Shown here: positions 21,450 through 30,271 of the stretch, piece after piece
Layout: the number at the start of each line of letters is the position of its first letter
Position numbering within the stretch: the first letter of the stretch is position 1
Origin: Actinocatenispora sp963815125
Lineage (GTDB): Bacteria; Actinomycetota; Actinomycetes; Mycobacteriales; Micromonosporaceae
Length of the DNA: 64,000 bases
Assembly (NCBI GenBank): GCA_963815125.1
Contig: CAWFFM010000002.1
Location: forward strand, 310,001 to 374,000
Reading direction: 5' to 3'
Notes under the pieces: generated by a model
What the model was told of the DNA's origin: nothing
The model's database searches: none
What the model saw: the letters and a program-made list of their open reading frames with translations, nothing else
Translations under genes and position numbers: made by a program

Positions 21450-22988
21450 ATGGCGTGGACAGCACCGAGCGTTACCGAGGTGGCGGCGCGGTCCGCTCAG
21501 TACGGATTGGGGCTGAGCGACGAGGACGTCAAGCTCTACAGCGAACTCGGCGCCACCATGGCCGGAGCCCACGACGAGATCGCCGCCTGGTACGAGGAGA
21601 TGCGACCGGCACCCCCTACCCGAACCTGGACCCGCCCCGCTCCGGCCGACAACCCGCACAACGCCTGGTACGTGCAGGGACAGGTGGCTGGTGCGCAGGA
21701 AGGGCCCCTGGCCGGGCTGCGATGGGTGGGCAAGTCCAGCATCTCGGTCGCCGGTTGGCCGATGAGCGCCGGATCGTTGCTGGTGGAGGGCCACATTCCG
21801 GCCGAGGACGCCGCAGTGGTCCGGTTGCTGCTGGAGGCCGGAGCCACCCTGGTGGGCAATGCCAACGCCGAGGACCTGGGCGTGTCCGCCTCCTCGTACA
21901 CCAGTGCGCTGGGGCCGGTGACCAACCCGTGGGCCCCGGACCGTGCGACCTTCGGTTCCTCGTCGGGCTGCGCGGCGCTGGTCTGCGCCGGTCTGGCCGA
22001 CTTCGGTATCGGCGGCGACCAGGGCGGCAGCGTACGGGCGCCGGCCTCGGGCACCGGTCTGGTCGGACACAAGCCGAGTCGTGGTCTGGTTCCCTACACC
22101 GGTGCGATGGCGTTCACCGCCGTGCAGGACGGACTGGGGCCGCTGACCCGCACCACCGAACTGGCCGCGCGGATCATGGCGGCGCTGGACCGACCGGACG
22201 GTCGGGACCTGCGGCAGTGTCTGCCGGCACCGGGACCGGACTGGCTGTCCGGTCTGCACGACGGGGTGCGAGGGCTGCGCATCGGCCTGGTACGGGAGTC
22301 CTTCGCCGTACCGGGCCTGTCCGAGGCCGCCGTCGACGACACCGTACGTGCCGCGGTTGAGCGCCTCGCCAGTGCCGGTGCGATCGTGCGGGAGGTGAGC
22401 ATCCCGGTGCACACCCGGGGTGGTGCACTGGCCATGGTGATCATCACGCACTCCGGGGTGCGTGACATGCTCGCCGGCAACCTGGGATCGGCGCAGAGCT
22501 CACTGGACGGGGACCCGGACATGGTCTCCTACGTCGCAGCCCGGCGCGCGGCGCATCCGGAATGGCTGGCCGACACGGTCCGGTTCTCCAGCGCGGCCGG
22601 TACCCACCCCGGTGACCGGGCCCCCGGTTGGCATCTGGCGGCTGCGATGAGGTTGGCGGCGCACCTCACCGACGCGTACGACCAGGCCCTGTCCGAAGTG
22701 GACGTTCTGGTCACCCCGACGGTGCCCTACCTTCCCCGGGTTCTGCCGGACGGCGCGACCAGCCGACAGGACTGGATCGGCTCGGCGCTGGACATGGTCG
22801 TCAACACCAGCCCGTTCAACGTGACCGGGCATCCGGCGACCTCGGTTCCGGCCGGCCTGGCCGATGGCCTGCCGGTCGGTATGCAGGTCGTCGCGGCCCG
22901 GGGCGCCGACCCGTTGTGCCTGCGGGTGGCCCAGGCGATGGAGGAGATCGACGGCGGGTTCCCCGGCCCGCCGGCATACCGGTCGTGA
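21450..22988 (+). CDS. Amidase-signature family hydrolase
   Basis: A 512-residue amidase with a recognisable Ser-cisSer-Lys triad: K95 in WVGKSS, S170 in FGSSSGC, and S194 in the GGDQGGSVRAPA signature, 24 residues after the cis-serine as in the family. The family hydrolyses carboxamide or related C-N bonds. I chose the ATG at 21450 because TGGAGG lies just upstream; the frame could extend 18 codons more but without a ribosome site. Several relatives are indoleacetamide hydrolases, GatA-like proteins or peptide amidases. No gatB/gatC lies nearby, so GatA is unlikely. A cluster role (removing a protecting amide or processing a precursor) is possible but unproven. Confidence 0.88.
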   Translation: MAWTAPSVTEVAARSAQYGLGLSDEDVKLYSELGATMAGAHDEIAAWYEEMRPAPPTRTWTRPAPADNPHNAWYVQGQVAGAQEGPLAGLRWVGKSSISVAGWPMSAGSLLVEGHIPAEDAAVVRLLLEAGATLVGNANAEDLGVSASSYTSALGPVTNPWAPDRATFGSSSGCAALVCAGLADFGIGGDQGGSVRAPASGTGLVGHKPSRGLVPYTGAMAFTAVQDGLGPLTRTTELAARIMAALDRPDGRDLRQCLPAPGPDWLSGLHDGVRGLRIGLVRESFAVPGLSEAAVDDTVRAAVERLASAGAIVREVSIPVHTRGGALAMVIITHSGVRDMLAGNLGSAQSSLDGDPDMVSYVAARRAAHPEWLADTVRFSSAAGTHPGDRAPGWHLAAAMRLAAHLTDAYDQALSEVDVLVTPTVPYLPRVLPDGATSRQDWIGSALDMVVNTSPFNVTGHPATSVPAGLADGLPVGMQVVAARGADPLCLRVAQAMEEIDGGFPGPPAYRS

Positions 22989-23009
22989 CGCGGTACGGGC
23001 CAGGGACGC

Positions 23010-23783
23010 TCACCGCACCGCGGCGATGATCCGGTCGTCGAGCTGCTGCCAGACCACGTCCACGGCGGCGAAACCGGCCTGCCGCAACGCGGCGAGGTGC
23101 AGCTCGACGGGCGGTTCGGCGTGGTCGCGGCCGATGTCGGCGAAGCGGCGCTCCCGTTCGGTGAACGCGTCGGCGAGTTCCGGGCTGGCGCTGGCCCTGA
23201 CGAACCAGTCCCGGAAGCCGCTGGCCATGTCCGTGCCGAAGGCGGCCGTGGCATCGGCCGCCCGGCGGGCCTCGGCCAGGGTCTGGAACGGGCTCTGCCC
23301 CCTGGTGAACGGGATGTTGTCGGCGTTGAGGAAGACCCCGCCGGGTCGTACCAGCTCACCCAGCCGTCCGTACAGCGCGGTGAGCCGGTCGGCGGGCAGC
23401 CAGTGCAGCGCCGTACTGCTCAGCACCGCGTCGACCTGGTCGACCTCGAGCGCGGCAGCCAGTTGCGGTGTACTCACATCGGCTTCGACGAAACGCAGCC
23501 GGTCACCGTAGCCGGTGGCGGTCCGCCGGCCGAGTTCCACCAGTACCGGGTCCAGGTCGACCGCGACGCAACGGGCCCCGGGGAAACGCTCCAGCAACCG
23601 GCAGCTGAGTGAGCCGGGGCCGCAGGCCAGGTCGACCGCCACGAAGTTGTCCGGCAGCAGCGCGTCGAGCACGTCCAGCATGGCGGTGAAGCGGGCTTCC
23701 CGTTCCGGGACGTAGCCGGTCTGCTGGGCGTCCCAGCCGGCCAGCAGGCCGGACCAGTCGGTGTGGGTATCGAGGGAAGTCAC
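23010..23783 (-). CDS. Class I SAM-dependent methyltransferase, trans-aconitate-methyltransferase-like
   Basis: A 257-residue methyltransferase with SAM motif DLACGPGSLS, VAVDLDP after strand 2, and SSTALHWL after strand 4. The ALHW pattern is typical of the Tam/Methyltransf_25 group, which often methylates carboxylates or small molecules. It is transcribed leftwards, 74 bases behind the opine-dehydrogenase-like gene, so the two probably form one transcript. It converges with the amidase. The substrate cannot be read from sequence. I considered a nicotianamine-synthase-like role because of the dehydrogenase neighbour and rejected it, as the motifs are those of an ordinary methyltransferase. 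Confidence 0.87.
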   Translation of the reverse strand: MTSLDTHTDWSGLLAGWDAQQTGYVPEREARFTAMLDVLDALLPDNFVAVDLACGPGSLSCRLLERFPGARCVAVDLDPVLVELGRRTATGYGDRLRFVEADVSTPQLAAALEVDQVDAVLSSTALHWLPADRLTALYGRLGELVRPGGVFLNADNIPFTRGQSPFQTLAEARRAADATAAFGTDMASGFRDWFVRASASPELADAFTERERRFADIGRDHAEPPVELHLAALRQAGFAAVDVVWQQLDDRIIAAVR

Positions 23784-23857
23784 AGGTCGTCCTCTCCGGG
23801 TGTTCTCAGTGGCGGTAACCTTCCGGCCGTTCGGACCGGCGTAGCCGTCCGGCCTGC

Positions 23858-24928
23858 TCAGTGGCGTAGCCAGGCCAACATGGCCGGGTGGTCCAGATCG
23901 GCCAGTCCCAGCCGCAGCAACGTGCGCCCGGTCCTGCGGTAGTCCTCCCCGGCGAGGGTGCCCGCCAGGCTGATCATCGCGCTGACCATCGGGGTACGGA
24001 TGCCAGCGAGTTCGGCCAGCTGCTCCAGTGGCACCAGCGTGTTGATCACGTCCTCGCGTAGCAGCCGGTCATCGACACTGGTCGGCGCCGTCACCCCCCG
24101 GTACGGTCGGGCCGAGCGCATCGCACTGAGCAGATTGGTGCTGTCGGCGCCGTAGTAACGGTCCAGGATCTCCGGCATCGGCAGCAGCGACGCCCCGTAC
24201 GCCTCGGCGACCGTACGGAACTCCTGCTCGGTGGCCTCCAACAGGCGTACCGTGCGCTCGGACAGGCCCTCCTCGTAGAACAGCACCGGTTCGCCCCGGT
24301 CGATCTTGCTGAGGTTGGCGTAGGAGATCACCACGTGCGCCATCGCGCCGAAGTCACTGACCCCGCGATGTACCAGGTTGGTGGCCGGTTCCAGGCCGGG
24401 GAACGTCTTGGCCAGCAGCGGTAGGTGGGTCTCGACCCAGTCGCGGCGCGGTGCACCCAGCAGGTTCCAGTTCTTGCGGGCCATCAGTACCGTGCCGTCG
24501 GGCAGTACCCGGGCGGCCAGGATGCAGTCGGTCTCGACAACCTCGACGCTGTCCGGCGCGCCGTGCTCGCGCAGTACCCGGCTGAACTCGACGCTGCCGA
24601 ACAACTTGCTGGAGAACGTGACGACCAGTTGGTTGGGCTGCAGCACGGGCGCCAGGGTGGCGGCCACGTCCCGGTACGCCGTGGTCACCGTCGCGACGAA
24701 GACGACCGGGCACTCGCGGGCGAGGTGACCGGCGTCGCCGGTGACCTCCGCGACGGGGAACGTTCCGGTCAGCATGCCGTCGGCGGTGAGCGATCCGGCC
24801 TCCCGGACCGCGGCCAGGGTGTCCGGCCTGCGGGCGTACATCCGGACCTCGTGTCCGGCGGCGGCCAGGTGCGCAGTGAGGGCGCGGGCGATGTTTCCCG
24901 AGCCGACAACGCCGATGCTCTGTCGCAT
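23858..24928 (-). CDS. Opine/octopine dehydrogenase family NAD(P)-dependent oxidoreductase
   Basis: A protein of 356 residues. The N-terminal Rossmann motif GVVGSGNIARA is followed by a helical C-terminal half resembling the NAD/NADP octopine-nopaline dehydrogenase domain, with HRGVSDFGA where opine enzymes have their substrate-binding histidine. The family reductively condenses an amino acid with a 2-oxo acid to a secondary amine (opine), or carries out related imine reductions. The start is the ATG at 24928, preceded by AGGAGGG; the longer frame upstream has no family similarity. It is probably co-transcribed with the methyltransferase at 23010. Near a reductase-terminated NRPS it could reduce an imine from the aldehyde product (inference). 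Ketopantoate-reductase-like activity is the main alternative. Confidence 0.82.
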   Translation of the reverse strand: MRQSIGVVGSGNIARALTAHLAAAGHEVRMYARRPDTLAAVREAGSLTADGMLTGTFPVAEVTGDAGHLARECPVVFVATVTTAYRDVAATLAPVLQPNQLVVTFSSKLFGSVEFSRVLREHGAPDSVEVVETDCILAARVLPDGTVLMARKNWNLLGAPRRDWVETHLPLLAKTFPGLEPATNLVHRGVSDFGAMAHVVISYANLSKIDRGEPVLFYEEGLSERTVRLLEATEQEFRTVAEAYGASLLPMPEILDRYYGADSTNLLSAMRSARPYRGVTAPTSVDDRLLREDVINTLVPLEQLAELAGIRTPMVSAMISLAGTLAGEDYRRTGRTLLRLGLADLDHPAMLAWLRH

Positions 24929-25020
24929 GATCGCCCTCCTACGTTCGGCCGGTTCGTGGACGTCCTCTCCATCGTGGTGACTGTGGAGGTGGCCCGGGAG
25001 AGCAATTCGGACCTCACGGC

Positions 25021-25785
25021 TCACCGGTCGAGCGCGCCGGTCGGGGTCCTACGATCGGTCACCTCGGTGGACCTCACCGGTGCACGGCGCGGGCCGGGCA
25101 CCCCGTACCGGCGCTGCAGGTAGTACTCGGCGATCAGCAGCGAGGAGATCAGGCCGAGCCAGGCACTGCCGCTGGCGATGTCGTGCAGGATGGCCGTCGC
25201 GTCGCCCCGGTAGACCATCGAGGACTCCTGCGGTGCGATGGCCAGCAGCAGCAGCGGCGTCCAGAACCGGGAGGCCAGCGAGCCCCAGATGAGCGCGAAG
25301 TTGCGGATCATCCAGCGGCGGTGATCGGCGAAGCGGCGCTGCCTGACCGCCCGGTACCCGGCGACCGCGGTGAGGACCCACAGCACGTCCAGTGTGGCGA
25401 GCGCAGCCTGGTTCGCCGCGCCGAACGGCGCGAGGACCGTCACCGGTACCGCGAGTACCGCCGAGGGGAAGACGCCGAGGAAGAAGTAGGCGCGACCGGT
25501 CCAGCGGTGCACCACCGGAAAGCGGCGCCGCAACCAGGGCCAGAACTGTGCGGTGCCGGCCACCGCGGCGATCGCCGCGGTGGCGATGTGCGCCACCAGT
25601 AGTACGTAGTGCAGTTCACTGCGTGGTGGGATACGGCTGGTCTTCATCACCGGCGGCACGTACGCCGAGAGAAGGAACCAGACCATTCCCACGGTGGCCA
25701 CTGCCAGCAGGGCGATCGGCCAGGGTCGGCGGACCCGGCGGCGGGGGGCCGCGTGTCCGGGTGATTGGTGCGTCAGCGTACTCAT
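25021..25785 (-). CDS. DUF2306-like integral membrane protein
   Basis: A 254-residue protein with about six hydrophobic segments. Two motifs, HRWTGRAYFFLG and HRRWMIRN, match the DUF2306 family of actinobacterial membrane proteins of unknown function; the histidines could bind haem or metal. The ATG at 25785 follows GGAAGGA. The stop lies 92 bases before the opine-dehydrogenase-like start in the same direction, so it may lead that transcript. It is divergent from the histidine kinase at 25913 and could be one of its targets (inference). No function is assigned. Confidence 0.8.
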   Translation of the reverse strand: MSTLTHQSPGHAAPRRRVRRPWPIALLAVATVGMVWFLLSAYVPPVMKTSRIPPRSELHYVLLVAHIATAAIAAVAGTAQFWPWLRRRFPVVHRWTGRAYFFLGVFPSAVLAVPVTVLAPFGAANQAALATLDVLWVLTAVAGYRAVRQRRFADHRRWMIRNFALIWGSLASRFWTPLLLLAIAPQESSMVYRGDATAILHDIASGSAWLGLISSLLIAEYYLQRRYGVPGPRRAPVRSTEVTDRRTPTGALDR

Positions 25786-25912
25786 CGGATTCCTTCCTGG
25801 TGGATGAACTGATCCTGCTGCGCTGCCGACGTGCGGGCACGGGTGCTGTGTCCCGAGTGGTGGTGGTGGTAGCACTACTGGCCGGCTGGTCCACAGGGCT
25901 CACAATGGCGGA

Positions 25913-27271
25913 GTGTCCGATCTCGACCGTTCGATCTCACCGGCGCTGTGGGTGCTGGTCCGCGGCTCCCGGCCGGAGCGGATCCGCTGGCTGCGCCGTG
26001 GCCTGCTGGCCGCCGGCCGCGGCCTGGTCACGGCGATGGTCTCGTTCGCCGCGGGGCTCATCCTGTTGGTACTGACCGCGGTCGCGCTCGCCATGCTGGT
26101 CCTGGGGGTGGGGGTGTTCCTGGTGCCGCCGGTACTGCTCGCGGTTCGCTGGCTCGCCACCGAGCAGCGTCGACTGGCCGGTGACTGGTTCGGCGTCCAG
26201 ATCGCGATGCCCTACCGGCCCGCGCCGCCGCTGGGGCCGTACCTGGGCAGCGGGGCCTGGCAGCGTTGCCGCTGGCTGCTGGGTGACCGGGCGACGTGGC
26301 GGGATCTGCTCTGGTTGCTCACCGGCCCGGTGGATCTGCTGCTCGGAATGCTGCCGGCGTCGGCGGTGGTGCACGGTCTGGAAGGCGTCGTGCTGGTACC
26401 GGCGCTGGCTCCGGTGCTGGACGACCACCGGTTCCTGGTGGACCGGCTGCTGCCTGGACCTGCCTGGTTGCTGGTGCCGTTGGCGGTACTGCAGGGCGCG
26501 GTACTGGTCGTGGCGGGGCTGGCGTTCGGTCCGGCTGTGCTGCACTGGCGGGCACGGTGGCAGCGTGTGTTGCTGTCACCGACCCGTGCCGCTGCGCTCG
26601 CCCGACGGGTGGACCAGCTGTCCCGGACCAGGTCCGAGGCCACCGACGCGCAGGCCGCGGAGCTGCGTCGGATCGAACGGGACCTGCACGACGGCGCCCA
26701 GGTCCGGTTGGTGGCTCTGGGCATGAGCCTGGGTATGGCCGAGGAGATGGTGCTGCGCGATCCGGTGGCCGCGCAACGGCTGCTGACCGAGGCCCGTCAC
26801 AACAGCGACCGGGCGCTGGCCGATCTGCGGGACCTGGTGCACGGGATCCACCCCCCGGTCCTTGCCGAGCGTGGGCTGGCAGGCGCCCTGCGGGCACTGG
26901 CACTGGATCTGCCGTTGCCGGTGGACGTGGACATCGAACCACCGGGCGGTCCACCGGCTCCGGTGGAGACGGCCGCGTACTTCGCGGTCGCCGAGGCGCT
27001 GGCCAACGTCGCGCGGCACAGCGGTGCCAGCAGGGCGGCGGTACGGGTACGGCATGCTGGGGGCACGCTGCGGCTGACCGTCACCGATGATGGTGTGGGC
27101 GGTGCCGATCCCTGCGGTGGCACCGGTCTACGGGGTGTGCAGCGCCGGTTGGCCGCGCACGACGGCACCCTCGTGGTGACCAGCCCGTTGGGTGGACCCA
27201 CCGTGTTGACTATGGAGGTACCGTGCGAGTGGTCATCGCCGAGGACCATGCCCTCCTCCGGGACGGCCTGA
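25913..27271 (+). CDS. Two-component sensor histidine kinase, NarL/LiaS type (HisKA_3)
   Basis: A 452-residue membrane kinase. The N-terminal half has about four hydrophobic segments and resembles the 'putative sensor' domain of actinobacterial kinases. The dimerisation segment RRIERDLHDGAQVRLV carries the phosphorylated histidine, and the C-terminal ATPase has an N-box EALANVARHSGA and DDGVGG/GTGLRG glycine boxes. The GTG at 25913 is the only in-frame start before the first TM segment; its ribosome site is weak. The end overlaps the response regulator start by 49 bases. The last ~16 residues lie past the usual kinase end, within that overlap. The signal is unknown. Confidence 0.92.
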   Translation: MSDLDRSISPALWVLVRGSRPERIRWLRRGLLAAGRGLVTAMVSFAAGLILLVLTAVALAMLVLGVGVFLVPPVLLAVRWLATEQRRLAGDWFGVQIAMPYRPAPPLGPYLGSGAWQRCRWLLGDRATWRDLLWLLTGPVDLLLGMLPASAVVHGLEGVVLVPALAPVLDDHRFLVDRLLPGPAWLLVPLAVLQGAVLVVAGLAFGPAVLHWRARWQRVLLSPTRAAALARRVDQLSRTRSEATDAQAAELRRIERDLHDGAQVRLVALGMSLGMAEEMVLRDPVAAQRLLTEARHNSDRALADLRDLVHGIHPPVLAERGLAGALRALALDLPLPVDVDIEPPGGPPAPVETAAYFAVAEALANVARHSGASRAAVRVRHAGGTLRLTVTDDGVGGADPCGGTGLRGVQRRLAAHDGTLVVTSPLGGPTVLTMEVPCEWSSPRTMPSSGTA

Positions 27272-27864
27272 CCCGGCTGCTGGAGGCGTACGGCTTCGAG
27301 GTGGTCGAGGCCGTGGACAACGGTCCGTCGCTGTTGCCGGCGTTGTTGCGACACCGTCCCGACGTCGCGGTGGTCGACGTCCGGTTGCCGCCGACCTTCA
27401 GTGACGAGGGGTTGCAGGCCGCTCTTGCGGCCCGGACCCAGCTGCCCGGCCTTCCGGTGCTCATCCTGTCCCAGCACGTCGAGCAGATGTATGCGCGCGA
27501 ACTGCTGGCGGACCGCAGCGGTGGCGTCGGGTACCTGTTGAAGAACAGGGTTTCGCACGTCAGCGAATTCCTGGACGCGGTGCGTCGGGTGGCCGCGGGG
27601 GGCACCGCTCTGGATCCGGAGGTGGTGACGCAGTTGCTCACCCGACACGCCGCGGACCAGCCGCTGCTGCGGCTCACGCCACGGGAACGGGAGGTGCTCG
27701 GATTGATGGCGGAGGGTCGTTCGAACAACGCGATCGCCGGCAGCCTGTTCATCACGGAGAAGGCGGTCAGCAAGAACATCAACAGCATCTTCGGCAAGCT
27801 GGACCTGCCGCCGTCCGGCGACGACAACCGGCGGGTGCGGGCAGTGCTCACCTACCTCGGTTGA
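27223..27864 (+). CDS. NarL/FixJ-family response regulator
   Basis: A protein of 213 residues. The receiver domain has E7/D8, phospho-acceptor D52 in VVDVRLPP and the conserved lysine in YLLKNR. The C-terminal LuxR-type HTH begins LTPREREVLGLMAEG, a DNA-binding output. The GTG start follows TATGGAGG and lies inside the kinase gene, so the pair is coupled and should be cognate. Targets are unknown; the divergent DUF2306 gene and the epimerase gene 75 bases downstream are the nearest candidates. Confidence 0.93.
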   Translation: MRVVIAEDHALLRDGLTRLLEAYGFEVVEAVDNGPSLLPALLRHRPDVAVVDVRLPPTFSDEGLQAALAARTQLPGLPVLILSQHVEQMYARELLADRSGGVGYLLKNRVSHVSEFLDAVRRVAAGGTALDPEVVTQLLTRHAADQPLLRLTPREREVLGLMAEGRSNNAIAGSLFITEKAVSKNINSIFGKLDLPPSGDDNRRVRAVLTYLG

Positions 27865-27903
27865 ACCCGTACCACCAGGACGTGGCGGCTGGGCTCTGGT
27901 TGT

Positions 27904-27922
27904 TACTATGTCGGTCAACATA
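27904..27922. promoter_or_regulatory. AT-rich promoter/operator before the dehydrogenase-TetR pair
   Basis: TACTAT (27904-27909) is a possible -10 element. Overlapping it is the inverted repeat TATGT-CGGTCA-ACATA (27907-27922). A TetR gene is the second gene of the downstream pair, so this is a reasonable autoregulatory operator candidate, though the arms are only 5 bp. Confidence 0.4.
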
Positions 27923-27938
27923 CTTATGGAGAGTGTCG

Positions 27939-28907
27939 ATGACCGAGATCTTCGTGACCGGTGGCTCCGGCTTCGTCGGCGGCCGGCTGATCGCCCGCCT
28001 GGTGGCAGAGGGCCACGCCGTACGGGCGCTGGCCCGCAGCGACGCCGCCGCACAGCGGGTCGGTGAACTCGGCGCGCTCGCCGTACGGGGCGACATCACC
28101 GATGTGGCCAGCCTGCGCGCCGCGGCGACCGGTACGGAACTGGCGTACCACGCCGCCGCGCGGACCACCCGGGGCGGCCCGCGGTCGAGGTTCTGGGCCG
28201 ACAACGTCGACGGGACGGCGAACGTGCTGCGGGCGGTACGCGAGGCCGGCGTGCGGCGGCTGGTGCACGTCGGCACCGAGGCGGCGCTGATGGCCGGTCA
28301 GCCGCTGGTACACGTCGATGAGACCGCACCACTGCGGCCGGACTCACCGGCTCCGTACCCGGCGTCCAAGGCCGAGGCCGAACGGCTGGTGCTGGCCGCG
28401 AACGGGACGGACCTGGAGACGGTCGTGCTGCGCCCGCGGTTCGTCTGGGGCGCCGGAGACACGACCGTCCTGCCGGAGATCGTCGCCGCGGTCCGGGCCG
28501 GTAGGTTCGCCTGGATCGGCGGCGGCACCGAACTGACCGACACCACGCATGTGGACAACACCGTCGAAGGGCTGCTGCTGGCCGCCCGGCGCGGCCGACC
28601 CGGTGAGGCCTACTTCGTGACCGACGGTGAGCCGGTCGTCTTCCGCGAGTTCATCACCGAACTGCTGGCCACCCGTTCGGTGCCGCCGCCCACCCGCTCG
28701 GTACCCGCCGGTCTGGCGCGGGCGGCGACCGGCGCGGGTGAGACGATCTGGCGGGTCCTGCACCTCGACGGCGCACCGCCACTGGACTACATGAGCCTGT
28801 GGCTGTCCAGCCAGGAATGCACGATCGACACCACCAAGGCCCGCACCGAGCTGGGTTACCGCCCGCTGCGCACCCGTGCGGAGGGCTTCGCCGAGCTACG
28901 CGACTGA
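27939..28907 (+). CDS. NAD(P)-dependent epimerase/dehydratase-like extended SDR
   Basis: A 322-residue extended short-chain dehydrogenase with TGGSGFVGGRL at the cofactor site and catalytic YPASK. The layout resembles the 3-beta-hydroxysteroid dehydrogenase/isomerase-like and dihydroflavonol reductase-like groups, which reduce or epimerise small molecules. The ATG follows GGAGAG. It is followed 15 bases later by a TetR gene that very probably controls it. No sugar-nucleotide enzymes are nearby, so a ketone or aldehyde substrate is more likely than a nucleotide sugar. A link to aldehyde detoxification near the reductase-type NRPS is speculative. Confidence 0.87.
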   Translation: MTEIFVTGGSGFVGGRLIARLVAEGHAVRALARSDAAAQRVGELGALAVRGDITDVASLRAAATGTELAYHAAARTTRGGPRSRFWADNVDGTANVLRAVREAGVRRLVHVGTEAALMAGQPLVHVDETAPLRPDSPAPYPASKAEAERLVLAANGTDLETVVLRPRFVWGAGDTTVLPEIVAAVRAGRFAWIGGGTELTDTTHVDNTVEGLLLAARRGRPGEAYFVTDGEPVVFREFITELLATRSVPPPTRSVPAGLARAATGAGETIWRVLHLDGAPPLDYMSLWLSSQECTIDTTKARTELGYRPLRTRAEGFAELRD

Positions 28908-28922
28908 ACACCGGGGACGCAC

Positions 28923-29504
28923 ATGCCACGACCGCGATCGCAGTCACGTCGACAGATCGTCGACACCGCTCGTACCCTGCTGCACCGGCAGGGCTACCAG
29001 GGCACCGGGCTGGCGCAGATCATCGGAGTCAGCGGCGCGCCCCGGGGATCGGTCTACTTCCTGTTCCCCGGCGGTAAGGAGGAGATCGCGGTGGCCGCGA
29101 TCGCGGCGTCGACCACCGAGTTCGAGCAGTTGATCGACACGGCATTCGAGTGCACCGGCAGCCTGTCGGCGTGCATCCAATGGATGGCCCGGCACTTCGC
29201 CGCGACACTGGCGGACACCGGCTTCCGCGAGGGCTGCCCGGTCGCTACCGTCACCCTGGACTCGGCGCCGGACTCCGCCGCGCTGAGCGCGGCGTGCCGG
29301 ACCGCGTACGAGACATGGAACGCGGCCCTGAGCGCCGGACTCATCCGCTACGGCGTCCCCGCTGCGGATGCGCGCGACCTGGCGATGTTCGTACTCACCA
29401 GTCTGGAGGGCGCCATGCTGCTGTGTCGCGCCTACCAGTCCACCGGGCCGTTGGACATCGCCGAGCGGCAGGTTCTGGCGGCGCTGGCACCGTACGCTCG
29501 CTGA
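28923..29504 (+). CDS. TetR-family regulator, LmrA/YxaF type
   Basis: A 193-residue repressor. The N-terminal HTH includes QIVDTARTLLHRQGYQGTG and GSVYFLFPGGKEE, the latter typical of the LmrA/YxaF subgroup. The C-terminal ligand domain has FREGCPVA, a segment conserved in that subgroup. Genes of this kind usually repress themselves and a neighbouring oxidoreductase or exporter in response to a small hydrophobic ligand. Here the dehydrogenase 15 bases upstream is the obvious partner, via the inverted repeat at 27907-27922. Confidence 0.9.
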   Translation: MPRPRSQSRRQIVDTARTLLHRQGYQGTGLAQIIGVSGAPRGSVYFLFPGGKEEIAVAAIAASTTEFEQLIDTAFECTGSLSACIQWMARHFAATLADTGFREGCPVATVTLDSAPDSAALSAACRTAYETWNAALSAGLIRYGVPAADARDLAMFVLTSLEGAMLLCRAYQSTGPLDIAERQVLAALAPYAR

Positions 29505-29527
29505 CTGAAGAGTGCCCGGACGGGCCG

Positions 29528-29589
29528 GTGGCTCCCGGTCGGCGGTCCGGCGGATGTCGCTGCCGGAACGCCCGGTGACCGGGAGCCAC
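29528..29589. terminator. Bidirectional terminator between the TetR and phospholipase genes
   Basis: GTGGCTCCCGGTC (29528-29540) and GACCGGGAGCCAC (29577-29589) pair perfectly over 13 bp. The 36-base interior is itself GC-rich and partly foldable. It sits in the convergent gap and can serve both genes. Confidence 0.65.
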
Positions 29590-29610
29590 TGCCGTACTTC
29601 GTGCTCAGCT

Positions 29611-30117
29611 CTACTGCTGGCCGGCCTTCTGCAGCTCGGCCCGGCTGACCTTGGTCACCCCGAAGATGTGCACGGCCTGGTAGTAGGTCCAGGCCAGGCC
29701 GTCGCAGGAGGTCTTCTCCGCGCCGGAGTAGTTGGCGCAGACCCGCTGCAGGTCGGCGTAGAACATGCTGTCGATACGGTCCTTGTTCGCGTCGAACTGG
29801 CCCATCGCCTTGTAGTTGCGGTAGCCCCAGTCGTGGTGCGCGCAGGCGGTGTTGAAGGGGAAGCCGAACGGGTTGTCGGGACTGTCCGAGCAGTAGTCGG
29901 TCGACCAGTCGAAGTTGTAGTCGGCCCAGGCGCCCTGGTTGTTGCGGGCGCTGAGCCAGGAGTTGTACGAGCTGGCGCTGGTCTGCGTGAAGTTGGACAT
30001 CACCTGCAGCTTCTGCGCGGTGGTGACCGACGCCTGGGCCGGTGCGGCGAAGCCGAGGATCAGCAGGGCCGAGGCGAGGGATGCCGCGAGCAGCGCGGCG
30101 GTACGGCGGAGGGACAT
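29611..30117 (-). CDS. Secreted prokaryotic phospholipase A2
   Basis: A 168-residue precursor with a typical Sec signal peptide (basic MSLRRT, hydrophobic core, cleavage after AQA). The mature part closely matches the Streptomyces violaceoruber phospholipase A2 pattern: FTQTSASS, FDWSTDYC, SPDNPFGFPFNTAC, HHDWGYRNYK with the catalytic His-Asp context, and TYYQAVHIFG. Four cysteines in the mature region fit the two disulfides of that enzyme. It hydrolyses the sn-2 ester of phospholipids with Ca2+. The ATG follows AAAGGTGG. It is monocistronic and convergent with the TetR gene. It probably acts outside the cell in nutrient release or antagonism. Confidence 0.94.
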   Translation of the reverse strand: MSLRRTAALLAASLASALLILGFAAPAQASVTTAQKLQVMSNFTQTSASSYNSWLSARNNQGAWADYNFDWSTDYCSDSPDNPFGFPFNTACAHHDWGYRNYKAMGQFDANKDRIDSMFYADLQRVCANYSGAEKTSCDGLAWTYYQAVHIFGVTKVSRAELQKAGQQ

Positions 30118-30217
30118 GCAACCACCTTTACGTCATGATTCGGGGGCACGAGTTGCAATCGGGTGCATTGTGCCGGTATGTGGACCTGTTGCGCCAGTAC
30201 CAGCCACGACCAACCCG

Positions 30218-30268
30218 TCCCGATGTGCGGCGGTGACCGAAATGTGACGTGGGCCGCACCTGTCGGGA
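30218..30268 (-). terminator. Terminator-like hairpin after the GH15 gene
   Basis: TCCCGA (30218-30223) plus GTGCGGC (30225-30231) pairs with GCCGCAC (30253-30259) plus TCGGGA (30263-30268), 13 bp in all with a small asymmetric bulge. It is just past the stop of the leftward glycosidase and upstream of the phospholipase. Confidence 0.5.
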
Positions 30269-30271
30269 TCC

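Noticed and set aside
23010..24928. Staphylopine-like opine metallophore locus (dehydrogenase plus SAM enzyme)
   Set aside because: The SAM enzyme has ordinary methyltransferase motifs, no histidine racemase or metallophore transporter is nearby, and no nicotianamine-synthase pattern is seen.
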